This document shows, piece after piece, positions 19,390 to 31,395 of a stretch of DNA of 64,000 nucleotides. Origin of the DNA: Eurosta solidaginis (Eukaryota > Arthropoda > Insecta > Diptera > Tephritidae); NCBI RefSeq assembly GCF_040869045.1, contig NC_090319.1, positions 267,484,897-267,548,896 on the forward strand, given 5' to 3'. Under the pieces are notes generated by a model that was not told where the DNA came from, did no database searches, and saw only the letters and a program-made list of their open reading frames with translations. The position numbers and the translations under genes are program-made. Position 1 is the stretch's first letter; every line of letters begins with the position of its first letter.

Positions 19390-20790
19390 TGCTCTTATTT
19401 CTACCAGTCGCCTCTTCGCTCTGCTAACTGGCACCAATGGGTCATACGAAAGGAATTTAAATCGTTTGCCACCTGACCCCACAGAAGAGTGGGGGCCGCT
19501 CTTTTCCTCTTCTTCCACAGGCGGGTTCCGCTAAAAAAAACTTTCATAGCCTTTCCTTTTCTTTCATTTATTCACACAACATGGCCTAGCCATTTCGCTG
19601 GATTTTAGATCTAATGCTGTTGTTTGTGTTAATGCTGCTTCCCAAATAAACGAAGTATTTTACTATTTCCAAATCGATGACAGCAGGTACATCTTATTGT
19701 CCTCATTCACTATCAAACCCATCTTTTTCACTCTGTTTTCCAGTTTAAAGTAAGCAGAACTAACGGCACGGGTGTTCAGGCCGATTACATCAATGCCATA
19801 AGCATACGCCAATAACTGCACGCTTTTATAGTATATTGTCCAGACCGGTTAAATTCTGCAGCTAGTATAATTTGATCGAGCATCAAATTAAAGAAATCGC
19901 ACAATAGTGGGTCATCCTGTCTGAAACCTCTTTTAGTTTCGAACGGCTGGGAGAGGTACTTCCAAATTCAGACTGAGCTGATGAAGCTGGGAAACCAAAT
20001 TCAGAGATAGCGGCATATAGGCAGCTCCTTGTCGTGCTGTCGAAAGCGGCTTTAAAATCGACGAAGAGGTGATGTACGTCAATTCTTTTTTCGCAGTTTT
20101 TTTTCCAATATTTGGCGCATTGCGAAAATCTGGTCGATAGTAGATTTACAAAGTCTGAAGCCGCACTAATAAGGTTCAATCAGCCGATCCTTGTTGGGCG
20201 TCAGTCTTTCGCACAATACAATTGAGAAGACCTTAAATGCGATATTAAGAAGTCTGGTTCCGCGATAGTTGGCGCAGCTTGCAGTATCCCCTTTCTTGTG
20301 GACTGCACAAGCGCACTTGAAGCTGATGCATGGGCCTTACTAACTCCTCGCCGCCGTATAGCTCCACATGCAATCCATCAGCGCCGCGGCATTGCTATTT
20401 CTTAATCTGATTATTGCTATTTTGACTTCATCAAGGGGTTGGGGCGACATTAACACCATCATCATTGATTGCGGGATCGTGTTAATCATCCCTGTGCAGT
20501 ACATCGCTGTCTCCATTTAAGAGAGCAGAGAAGTGTTTCCTTCATAATCTCAGTATTCTCTGGACATCGGTAACAAAGTCGCCGTTTTCGTTCTTACAGG
20601 AGTTGGCAGAGGACTCAAAACCCTCCGCCTGTCGTTGAATCTTTTGGCAAAATTTGAGGGCATTATTCCTGGTGGCTGGCAGCTCAAGCTTCTCGCACTC
20701 ACGCATTTTTGCATCTGCTTTTTTCTCCCTGAAAAGGCGTCTAGTTTTCTTTTTCATCTCGCGGTAGCGTTCATATACTCAACGTGTGTA
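19390..20790 (-). pseudogene. Decayed RTE-like LINE ORF2 (minus), same family as 44433-45526
   Basis: Minus-strand order: a basic pre-RT region (20757-20542, 'CEKLELPATRNNALKFCQKI'), a broken linker, RT blocks at 20179-19883 ('HHLFVDFKAAFDST', 'YAAISEFGFPA'), the catalytic box at about 19800 read as 'LLAYAYGIDVIGL', then a jump to the extreme C-terminus at about 19555-19400 ('RPPL…WRQ…' region with 'AERR'). Compared with the plus-strand copy, both catalytic Asp residues are replaced (YADD to YAYG) and about 200 codons of thumb/C-terminal region are deleted. Several frame changes are present. It is clearly dead. Confidence 0.8.
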
Positions 20791-21919
20791 TTCTATTTTT
20801 GTTGATTACGAAAAAAAATTGTCCTACTAATAATCAAGGCGAATACAGTATCACGTGTTGTTAACCCAAAAGCTGATTGCTTCTTCTTGATTATTTTCCG
20901 CACAGCGCCTTGTTCTTTAATACGTCAGTTAATCGTAATCAATTAAAATTTTCTTTTAACTTGATATTCTACTGCACGACGAATTGGTTGAATTCGCTTT
21001 ACCACCACCTGGTATGGATTCGCCTTGCTAATAATGTACTGAAATGTCAAAAGTAATTTATAATTCCAAGCGTCATATGCGAAAAGTGGAAAAAAATCCA
21101 AGACTCAATAAACCAACAAACAAAAATAAAGTCTAGATGTAAGCAATTTATGATATTCTAAATTATGGTAAATTGCGTTGTTTTTTTTTTTGTAGCAGCG
21201 TTTGATTTAAAAATTCTCTTGCAAATCTTGTTTTCTCTTATAATTTGACCAAATTTTTTTTTTTTTTTTTATTTCTTATCTTCTTTTGAGTGATTTGACA
21301 TGTTAGCGATACCAACTACATCAATTGGTGTCACCAATTATTGTTGTAAAAATAGCAATGCTATTAACAGACCCTTAACATTACAGGCACGAAAATAGTT
21401 TGGTGTATTGCATATGTACAACAGCAACACATTTCACACAACACAAAAATGACTAAAATATTCTGACATAACCAATTAGCACAACATAAAGCAAATTAAT
21501 AAACTTTTAGTCAATCAATCAGTCAAACTACCTCATCGTAATTGCCTTTTCTAACTACCAAGTCGTAGCAGAACTGCAAAACGACCTCACGCACGCATGT
21601 CAAATGAATGTACTAAACAGACATTTGCATAAACAGCGCATGTCCGGTAATCAAAATGGACATGAAAATAAGTGTACATACATATGTGTGCATATATGCA
21701 TTTAAAAAGCAGGCTATTCAAATATGCAAACACTTATGGTAATGAAAAATGATTAAAGAAAATGAGACACTGTTAATAAAAGGGCCTTTAAGTGCTCCTT
21801 TTCATGTCGCAAATTCATCATTCAGGTGATTTCTAGTGTGTTTTAAGAACCATTTTGTGACCAACTGAGATGTCACGTATTTATGTTTCAATTATGTTTT
21901 CTACATCAATTCCAGTTAT
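20791..21919. other. AT-rich intergenic DNA with poly-T runs
   Basis: T-runs at about 21180-21193 and 21257-21271. Nothing else is recognised. Confidence 0.45.
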
Positions 21920-23335
21920 AAATGAGAAAGCATCATACGAAATTTTGAAAGTGTTAGTTGTAAATGAGAATAATCAATTGTAAATGCTAAAGCGCCCTTT
22001 GTAAATGAGAATAGTCATATGTAAATGAGAAAGCATCAAATGAAAATTTTAGGCATAATTTTTAATTGAGAATATAGAAAGGCAATAAAAATAAGTTTTG
22101 TGTGTGGCAACGGGCATATTTTGTAAGTATAAAATCAACTGAAATCTCCTATGATCCCACTGATGTATTTTTGTGTGAAAGAGCATTTCAATGGAACGAT
22201 GTTGTATGCTAGAATGCTTTCGAGTAGTTTCCTTTCATTACTGGTCTCTTCGCTCCATTCACACAATAATATAAATATCGAAGCTGTTGCTCCACTACAT
22301 CCAATCCGTTTGTCAATAAAGTGTGTTCCTGCACCTATGTTTTTACTTTTCTCTAAAGAGTTTTGATGGGTATCAGCAACTGCGGTGACAGTACTGAATG
22401 CTGCATTTCCGGTTTGCTATTTTAAGCACATACAGCTACAGCTGACTCGTTTTTTGGGTGGCAATGTCGTTTAAAAGGTTCGCATGTTCTTCCTATCTTT
22501 GAACAACTGCTCTTACCCAAGCGCATGTGCTCATTCTAAACGCACTCGTTGTTGGTCGATCAACGCCACCCGCCAACTAAATAAATGTATAAGCCTCTTG
22601 CAATTACAAATTGTGCTTTCGATTAATTACTTCATTCTTGTTCACTAACTCCTGATTATTCTCACTTTTATATGACACTTTCACATTTACATCTGACGCT
22701 TTCTTATTTACATTTGCCTGTTCTTATTTCCATATAACGGTTTCGCATTTCTATTGGATGCCTTCTTATTTCCAACTGAATATTCCCAAATACAAAGAAC
22801 GCTATCGCATTTGCATGTGGGTCTCTCTTATTTGCAAGTTACTCTTCTCGTGTCGAAACGACGCTTTCTCATTTACACTTGATTACTCTCATTTTCATAT
22901 TTGCATCTGATGCTATCTCATTGACATTTGCCTATTCTTATTTCCATATGACCTTTTCTCATTTACATTTGCCTATTCTTATTTCGATATGACGCCTTTC
23001 GCATTTATATCTGATGCTTTCTCATTTGCAATTAACTATTGTCAAATACAAAGAACGCTTTCGTATTTGCATTTCATGCTCTCCTTTTTACAAATGATTC
23101 TTCTCATATCAAAGTGACGTGTTCTCATTTACAATTTAATATTCTCATTTTCAAATGACGTTTTCGCATTTGCATTTGACGCTTTATTATTTACAATTAA
23201 CCAATCTTATTTCGACCTGACGCTTTCTAATTTACAGTTGATCAATCTTGTTTACACTAGAAAATCTTATTTCCATCTGACGCCTTCTAATTTACGACTA
23301 GGAACTCAAAATCTTTCGGTTATAAATTGTAAAAC
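21920..23335. mobile_element. Fold-back-like element with tandem-repeat arms
   Basis: A short left arm (about 21920-22075) carries 'GTAAATGAGAA', 'AAGCATCAAATG' phrases. A long right arm (about 22630-23330) carries many reverse-complement units 'TTCTCATTTACA', 'TTTGACGCTTTC', 'TTATTTCCATATGACG' with an irregular 30-35 bp period. The ~550 bp between them is not repetitive and has only a short frame (22151-22366) without a domain. Inverted arms made of tandem repeats resemble Drosophila FB-type elements in layout. No TSD could be set. Confidence 0.5.
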
Positions 23336-24228
23336 GCAAATGAGTGCTGCTACTTTTGTTACCTGTAACACTAATTTTACTCCCAGTGTAGAATAGCTCT
23401 ATTATATAATACAAATTAAAACTTGCTTATGTAACTCACGCACAGTTTTTCAGTTTTTTAGGTAAAAAACTATGAAAATATGTTTTGACATTTAGCAGTC
23501 ACACAACTCGGACCTTAGCATTAATATGACAGCACACCTGAAGTTATTCTATACCTCTCTCACTGCTATGCATTGATATTTAGAATCCCTACTAATTGGG
23601 CTATGCACTTCGTTTTTATTATTTCGTATGCACGCAAGTGTAGATTGCGTGCGTCTACTTAGAATGTATCATCATGTCGTATTAAAGTTACTTGAGCAAT
23701 TAGTTTTTGCAACCTCACACTGTCCTACACGTTGTTATGTGTATTTTGTAATTGTTACAGCCCTTTAATAGTCCTTATTGCATATTAAGTGAGTAAAGGT
23801 AGTATGTAGATATATATCTTGATAGTATGTGAGTAAATGGGAGCATGCAAACAAAAGGTCAACAAACAAATTTCATACTAAAAGGATACAAAGTTTGGAC
23901 CATAACGATGACATAAAACAACATTTTTAGAAAAAAATAGACTTAGTTATAGTTTTCTGCAGAACTTTGTAGCATTGGTTCTGAATCTGGTTTCGGATTT
24001 TATTAATTGATTCTTGTTTTGGAGATATTCGACCCTAAGATGTGGACAACATGAACTACAAGGACTGCATTTCATATTAATACATACATAATTGACATAA
24101 AACGTGGTGTGAAGTTCCTTTTTCCCTCCCATAATCAATTATGTACAAAGTTTTTAAATTTGAAAAACAAGACGACTAAAATTCGGATTGGTTTGATGTA
24201 TAATACTTTTAATATATCGTATAACGTG
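23336..24228. other. Intergenic DNA, nothing recognised
   Basis: No repeat, gene or RNA signal is seen. Confidence 0.45.
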
Positions 24229-24598
24229 TGGCGGCCACCGTGGTGTGATGGTAATGTGCTCCGCCTACCACACCGTATGCCCTGGGTTCGCACACCGGGC
24301 AAAGCAACATCAAAATTTTAGAAATAAGGTTTTTCAATTAGAATAAAATTTTTCTAAGCGGGGTCGCCCCTCGGCAGTGTTTGGCGAGTGCTCCGGGTGT
24401 ATTTCTGCCATGAAAAGCTCTCAGTGAAAATTCATCTGCCTTGCAGATGCCGTTTGGAGTCGGCATAAAACATGTAGGTCCCGTCCGGCCAAATTGTAGG
24501 GAAAATCAAGAGGTGCAAGACACAAATTGGAAGAGAAGCTCGGCCTTAGATCTCTTCGGAGGTTATCGCGCCTTACATTTATTTATTTTATTTATATC
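24229..24598 (+). mobile_element. tRNA-derived SINE, second plus-strand copy
   Basis: It aligns with 14589-14950 over head and body. The B-box is damaged (GGTTCGCACACC instead of GGTTCAACTCC). The tail is (ATTT)n at about 24579-24598. The plus-strand frame 24441-24827 spans this SINE and the next repeat and is not a gene. Confidence 0.85.
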
Positions 24599-24649
24599 TT
24601 ATAACACGCAAGGTGCCTCATTTATTCTTCGCAGTTATTGGGTTCTCAG

Positions 24650-25062
24650 GTTAGGGGGCTTAGAATATACCCGCGGTAGGTATGCCTGTCATAGGACGCG
24701 ACTGAAATACCAAATTGATTCAAGAGGTCCTATAGCGCATCCCTCTCAAGGGGTTGCCAGCGTAACATATAGCTTCTCCAACCGAATTGTCAACCTCACC
24801 TACCCGTGGCGAATCCTGTTTCATTAACAGCCGAGGATCTAGGGACCCCGAACTCCTGATGGATCTAGGGGGTAGGAAGGCGGTATGACCTAGAAGGTTT
24901 ATTATGATCATAGCAAATCCTCCACGAGATGGTCGGGCTAGTACCTTGATGATGGTTGTTACCGAAACATACCCGATCTGCATCCGACACAGGACCATCA
25001 ACCAACCCAAGGCCTTTGGAGAGTGTCTTTATTGCTACAACAACAACAACGCCGTAATTGGT
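24650..25062 (+). mobile_element. SINE-like interspersed repeat ending in (ACA)n
   Basis: It starts 'GGTTAGGGGGCTTAGAATAT', contains 'ATACCCGCGGTAGGTATGCC', 'CTTCTCCAACCGAATTGTCA', 'GAGATGGTCGGGCTAGTACC' and 'GCATCCGACACAGGACCATC', and ends 'TTGCTACAACAACAACAAC' at about 25043-25061. I recognise this text as a dispersed repeat seen many times in tephritid genomes (recollection, not searched). The short A-rich repeat tail suggests LINE-dependent retroposition. It has no coding capacity. Confidence 0.6.
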
Positions 25063-27088
25063 ATCTCTGCCATCGATATTGGCAAAAATAAGTAAACGCA
25101 AAACAAGAAAGCGATAGGCGAAGCAGCTGTCATTATTACAACTTTGCGCATAATCGACTTTGTTATCGTTTTTTTTACTTACGCTCATATCCAAAAAAAG
25201 AGGATATAATTTTTTAAAATCCTCGTCTCAAATGCTTGTTTAATCACAGTTGTAGTGAAAACTGAATATGACTCTCACAGACGTGTATCTCGTATTAACT
25301 GATTGCCGCTGAGTTCTCCCTTCTATTTATCTAGGCAAGCCTCCTTTTGGGGGACAGAAGTAGGGAATAGCTTTAATTTTGATTCGTGAACAGTACTAAG
25401 GAATGCTTTGGTGACAGGTTGTCGTCGTTTGAATATTTCCGTAATTTCTAAGTACGGAACTTTATCCTTGTTAGCCGAACAGAAGTCACAGAACAGATGA
25501 GCATTAGAGAATTCGGAGAAGTGCTCTCGAAGTATATTGCATTTTCTTCAATAGTCCCTGAATGAATACTGTGCTTGTGCTGGACTTCGTCTATTTGTAT
25601 CAAATTAAAATTTGAAAAAAATCGGCGGAATGGTTTCGGAGGCCACAAGCTACCTAATACATATGTGCATACTAAAAATTTCAATATGGCCTAAGTATTA
25701 ACTCAGTCTGCGTCTGCATTTTTCCATACAATGGCTCTTTATTGACCTTTAGAGGTGGTGCAGCTAGAAATACTTTTGGCCCTTCAGACACTTTCGAATG
25801 GTAAGGTGCAAGAACTCCTACAGAAAAGATGGAACTGTTAAGTTACTATTACCTTGTTTATATAAAATCTGAATTATTTCTCGGATGCTCCCTGATGGTT
25901 ATAGATTGGAATAAAACAAGTTACTATGACTTTCATGGTTCTTAGTAACTATTATCTATCGATATACGTTATACAATATTCAGCTCTTGGTATATATAGG
26001 TATATTTAGCAGGGTTGCATTTGTTGTTCTACCTTTGATATATTTTGGCTGTGCCCATACCAAAACATATTTTCGAACAAAACTTCAAACATGTGCTTCA
26101 ACACGTCTGCCTATATATTCAAAATTGAAGGTTTCCCATCGAAACCACTTATTTTGATTTTAAAAAAGCAATTAGTAAATGTAATCCAAGCTTCGTAAGC
26201 TAGTTACATCATTAAACTATCAGCAAAAAATTGTTAATATTTTGATGATAGAACAAGTTACGCTACATTGGCTGCCGATAGTAGTAGAAACATGAAAAGC
26301 AAATTAAATTTAGACTCACGTATCTATAGAATTTTTGTTGCAATTTCAGAACGTCTTCAAACTTCAGAACGCCATCTCAAAATTTTATGGAACAAAATAT
26401 GCTTATAGCACATTTTAGAACTACCCCGTTTCGACAACTTTTTTAATCAAAACATAAGCAATTCCTAGCGGTCCTGGGATATTTAACTATAGATCTCCTA
26501 ACTTCAGAGTTTTGGGGTATATTTGATATTGTAAGTATATAGTTTTTGTATACTCGACTAGGCCTACAATTTGAGATACGTTTCGCATATATTTTATTTT
26601 CACTACGTTATTGTTTTTGTTGTAGCGATAAAGACATATTATCACTAGCACAGAGTGGTATTAATCATACTACCTTTATCATACAACCGGGTTTATAAGC
26701 GTCAGTTATCACCAGCTTATATTCAATGCAGATGTACCAGACCTTTAATTTATTTATCACCTCAATTATATTTTAATAAATTAACTGAGTGACTATTTGC
26801 GCTCTAATAAATGAGCTTCGCCGCCTGACGGCACAGCATGCAAATTAAGTTAAAGATTTTTGCAATAAATAATTGATATTACACTAATAAAATAGCTATA
26901 CAATGCGATAGAGGCAAATTGTGAAATGAGTTTTTAATTGCGCAGAACAAATGGAACATTTTAACTAATTGTCTTGTAAGTATCTACGTGCGTATGTATG
27001 TATGTATTTACATCAAACAAGCACGCGAAAAGAGCATCGCCATCAACAGCTGCTACTAGCGAGTTGTAGCCGCAAGAAAATCAAAAAC
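25063..27088. other. AT-rich intergenic DNA, nothing recognised
   Basis: Short frames only (for example 25448-25684 minus) without domains. A small (GTAT)n run lies near 26990-27005. Confidence 0.45.
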
Positions 27089-29311
27089 AACAAGTAAGGA
27101 AGGCTAAGTTCGGGTGTAACCGAACATTAAATACCCAGCTGAGAGCTTTGGAGACAAAATAAGGGAAAATCAACATGTAGGAAAATGAACCTATGGTAAC
27201 CCTGGAATACGTTTGTATGACATGGGTATCAAATGGAAGGTATAAATGAGTATTTTAAAAGGGAGGGATCCTTAGTTCTATAGGTGGACACCTTTTCTAG
27301 ATATCGCCATAAAGGTAGACCAGGGGTGACTCTAGAATTTGTTTGTACGATATGGGTATCAAATGAAAGGTGTTAATGAGTATTTTAAAAGGGAGTGGTC
27401 TTAGTTCTATAGGTGGACGCCTTTTCGAGATATCGCCATAAAGGTGGACCAGAGGTGACTGTAGAATGTGTTTCTACGATATGGGTATCAAATGAAAGAT
27501 GGTAATGAGAATTTTAAAACGGAGGGATCCTTAGTTCTATAGGTGGACGCCTTTTCGAGATATCGCCATAAAGGTGGACCAGGGGTGTCTCTAGAATGTG
27601 TTTGTACGATATGGGTATCAAATGAAAGGTGATAATGAGAATTTTAAAAGGGAGGGATCCTTAGTTCTATAGGTGGACGCCTTTTCGAGATATCGCCATA
27701 AAGGTGGACCAGGGGTGTCTCTAGAATGTGTTTGTACGATATGGGTATCAAATGAAAGGTGTTAATGAGTATTTTAAAAGGGAGTGGGCCTTAGTTCTAT
27801 AGGTGAACGCCTTTTCGAGATATCGCCATAGAGGTGGACCAGGGGTGACTCCAGAATGTGTTTGTACGATATGGGTATCAAATGAAAATTATTAATGAGG
27901 GTTTTAAAAGGGAGTAGCCCTTAGTTGTATATGTGAAGCCGTTTTCGAGATATCGATCAAAATGTGGAAGAGGTTGACCCAGAACATCATCTGTCGGGTA
28001 CCGTTAGTTTATTTATATATGTAATACCACGAACAGTATTCCTGCCAAGATTCCAAGGGCTTTTGATTTCGCCCTGCAGAACTTTTTCATTTTCTTCTAC
28101 TTAATATGGTATTGGGTCACATCCATTTTACAAAGTTTTTTCTAAAGTTATATTTCGCGTCAATAAACCAATCCAATTACCATGTTTCATCCCTTTTTTC
28201 ATATTTGGTATAGAATTATGGCATTTTTTTTATTTTTCGTAATTTTCGATATCGAAAAAATTGGCGTGGTCATAGTCGGCTTTTAGCAAGTTTTTATACC
28301 AGGATAAAGCGGGTTCAGATAAATACGTGTATTAGGTTTAGTAAAGATATATCGATTTGGCCGAGCCTAAAGACAGACGGTCGACTGTGTATAAAAACTG
28401 GGCGTGGCTTCAAACGATTTCGCCCTTTTTCACAGAAAACAGTTATCGTCCTAAAATCTAAGCCTCTACCAAATTTCCCAAGGATTGGTAAATTTTTTTT
28501 CGACTTATGGCATTAAAAGTATTCTAGACAAATTAAATCAAAAAGGGCGGAGCCACGCCCATTTTGAAATTTTCTTTTATATTTTTATTTTGTTGAACCA
28601 TATCATTACTGGAGCTGAATTTTGACATAATTTACTTATATACTGTAAAGATATTAAATTTTTTGTTAAAATTTGACTTCAAAAAAATTTTTTTTTTAAA
28701 AGTGGGCGTGTTCGTACCCCGATTTTGCTAATTTTTATTTAGTATACGTGCAGTAATAGGAGTAACGTTCCCGCCAAATTTCATCATGATATCTTCAACC
28801 GCTGCCAAATTACAGCTTGCATAACTTTTAAATTACCTTCTTCTAAAGGTGGGCGGTTCCGCGCCAAAACCGACTAATTTTCTATTCTGCGTCATAATTT
28901 GCGTCCAAAATTTGACTAATTTTCTATTCTGCGTCATAAGTTCAACCCAACTTATCCAACTTTGGTAATGAAATACCAATTATCGGTTTTTTGAAATTTT
29001 CGATATCGAAAAAGTAGGCGTGGTTATAGTCCGATTTCGTTCATTTTAAATAGCGATCTGAGATGAGTGCCCAGGAATCTGCATACCAAATTTCATCAAG
29101 ATGCCTCAAAATTTACTCAAGTTATCGTGTTAACGGGCAGACGGACGGACGGACGGACAGACGGACATGGCTCAATCAAATTTTTTTTCGATACTGATGA
29201 TTTTAATATATGGAAGTCTATATCTATCTCGATTCCTTTATACCTGTACAACCAACCATTATCCAATCAAAGTTAATATACTCTGTGAGCTCTGCTCAAC
29301 TGAGTATAAAA
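27089..29311 (+). mobile_element. CTR-family element, copy with ~6 central monomers
   Basis: The left end is 'AACAAGTAAGGAAGGCTAAG', then the short hairpin GTTCGG-GTGTAA-CCGAAC and 'CCCAGCTGAGAGCT'. It is followed by about six 130-bp monomers (27190-27960). A non-coding right half (27960-29311) has six G-rich boxes at ~150-bp spacing, a (GACG)n run at about 29140-29163, and the end 'GAGCTCTGCTCAACTGAGTA' + TAAAAATG. 'ACTCAGTTGAG' occurs in opposite orientation near the two ends in better-preserved copies. There is no transposase, so it is non-autonomous. Confidence 0.85.
27190..27960 (+). repeat. Central tandem repeat (130-bp monomers) of the 27-kb copy
   Basis: 'ATATCGCCATAAAGGT(A/G)GACC' recurs at about 27301, 27431, 27561, 27691 and 27821, a 130-bp step. 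The last units are more diverged. It is the same monomer as in the large array after 48 kb. Confidence 0.9.
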
Positions 29312-30719
29312 ATGGTTAAAAGTAATAACAAAAATACCAACAGCAAAATAAAGCCGAAGGAATAAAAGCCATGCAAAAAATGCCATTAGTATAGGATGAG
29401 TCCGAGATGAGTTGCAAAGGGGTATGCGACTAATGCCAGGTTTGATCTCTTTGTATGCGTTAAACTGTTCCCTTTTGTTTGATCATGTCCTATGAAGAGA
29501 CTAATTGTACCTATTAATACAGGAAAGGGAGCGATAGGCCCAATCCGCTTTGTTATGTACATTTCAAACGCAATATTGGAAAATTGTTAGATACATCAAA
29601 AAGAATTATAAAGTCGCCAACTCAGTCCAAGCGATATGGGTCGACGATAAAGGAACATATGATCCAAGTCATTTAGGTTCCGTATAGGGATCCGCATTTT
29701 TCTTAAATAATTCGAATCAATCACTCATAATATTTTATTTAACTCACTTCGTTTCCGCTTTTTTTATGTTTCTTAAAATGGACAACATAGATTTCAACCT
29801 GACTAATCCCGACTGTGCCCAAAAGGAACTAGAGGTGATCAATTATGCCACAATGTAGACAAGCGAAATCAATCAAAGACCGCTCTCTTTAGGGATTAGT
29901 GGACTGCTTTTTGCAGCGAGTAAATATTTTGTTGGTATTCGAGATGCATTCGCTCGATTTACGAGAACATGAAATGTGCAAAATTCTAATTAGCGGCAAC
30001 CACAAAAAAGAAAAAAACAACAAAAAACAGTTCACTTAGGTACACCAAATTGTTGCACGTTGCTGTAGTGGCAAAATAAACAAACAATAAAAAAAGCTAA
30101 TTGTAATCAAATGCAGTAGTTGAATGTTTATAATGTTTGGTGTATCTTATGTTTGTTGTATGTTGCAAGTGTGGTATGCAATTGTGCGCCAGCGGCAGAA
30201 TTTAAAAGTGGCAACGACAGAGTAGGAAAAAAGCTCGTGTGTTGTTGCTGTGGATGCTGTGTTGTTTGCAAGTCAAATGCGTGTACGCGCTTAGAAAGCA
30301 CACACACACATACATACATATATACATGCAACATTCTGCTCTTTTATCAATATACATTTTAATGCTTTTATTTTAATTTGTTTGTTTTGTTTTTTTGTTT
30401 TTTAACATTTTTTATGCTACTATATGTCGGTAGTCTTTGAACAACTGTAGTTAACTGACCATTTAGCTATTGGCCGCGCGTGCGCACACTTTTTTGCAAC
30501 TATATCTGATGTTCTCGTGTTTTTGTAAGTTTTCTCCCTACAGCGTTGGGCAATACAAAAGAAAGTCAAAAAAGGCGTGAAGTTCGCAAAAGCAAAAATT
30601 GTTAAGTTAGAGCTCGCCCTAGGATTTAAATGATACTACAACAGAAGTTACTTTACCAGATCCAATAATTTCGGGCTTTTTGAGAGGGCAATTGTTTAAA
30701 TTTACATTAAATAAAAAGA
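29312..30719. other. Intergenic DNA with a (CA)/(TACA) microsatellite
   Basis: A microsatellite lies at about 30299-30328. The plus-strand frame 30120-30362 is Cys/Val-rich because of GTT/TGT repeats and overlaps the microsatellite; I do not support it as a gene. Confidence 0.45.
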
Positions 30720-31395
30720 CATTGATTATTGGACTATCATCATTATCGACTAGTTATCGGTAGCGAAGTTTTATCCACGAGTGATCGATTTTGTTATCGG
30801 CTATTATATATTCTTATGGATTTCTTTAGGTTTGCTATCGTTTGCTTATAGATATGTCAACGATTTAACATTAAAGTTTAATCGGAACTATTTCATAGCA
30901 CACCGATAAGTCGACGATAACGAAGCGATAACACTCCGATAACTAGTTATTACCAACTACCGTTAAGAAATTGCATTACTTTTCGATATTAAATCGATTT
31001 GATTAAAATTAATTCCCTTTCGATACCATATCAATTCCTTTTTAAAAATTATCGATAATTTATCTAGAAAAAATCGATATATTTTCGATAAAAAATCAAA
31101 AACTTTTCAATAATGAATCGATATAACGGTGGTAATATATTGACAACACTCCGATTACTTTTCGATAATAAATCGATACAATTTTGATAACATAGTGATA
31201 CATTTTCAATAAGTAAATCATAGATACTTATCTCAGATCTGTAACTCATTGATAACTTTAGTCATCGATATTAAGTTTTTACCATTTCGATAACAAACCG
31301 ATAATTCTTCGATAAGAAATGGTAAACACGCCCATAACCTGTCAATAATAAGCCGATAACCAACTATTAACACTTTGATAATAAATTTATAACAA
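30720..31395. repeat. TATCGAT / CGATAA motif cluster 2
   Basis: The longest of three clusters. It holds dozens of 'CGATAA', 'ATCGAT' and 'TTTCGATA' words spaced about 15-30 bp. It shares 'ACCGATAAGTCGACGATAA' with cluster 1. Minus-strand Ile/Tyr/Arg-rich frames such as 31064-31249 are by-products. Confidence 0.65.

Noticed and set aside
24441..24827. 128-codon frame
   Set aside because: It spans two unrelated repeats (SINE and the (ACA)n-tailed repeat).
30120..30362. 80-codon frame with Cys-rich stretch and signal-like N-terminus
   Set aside because: The Cys/Val content comes from GTT/TGT-rich low-complexity DNA running into a CA/TACA microsatellite.
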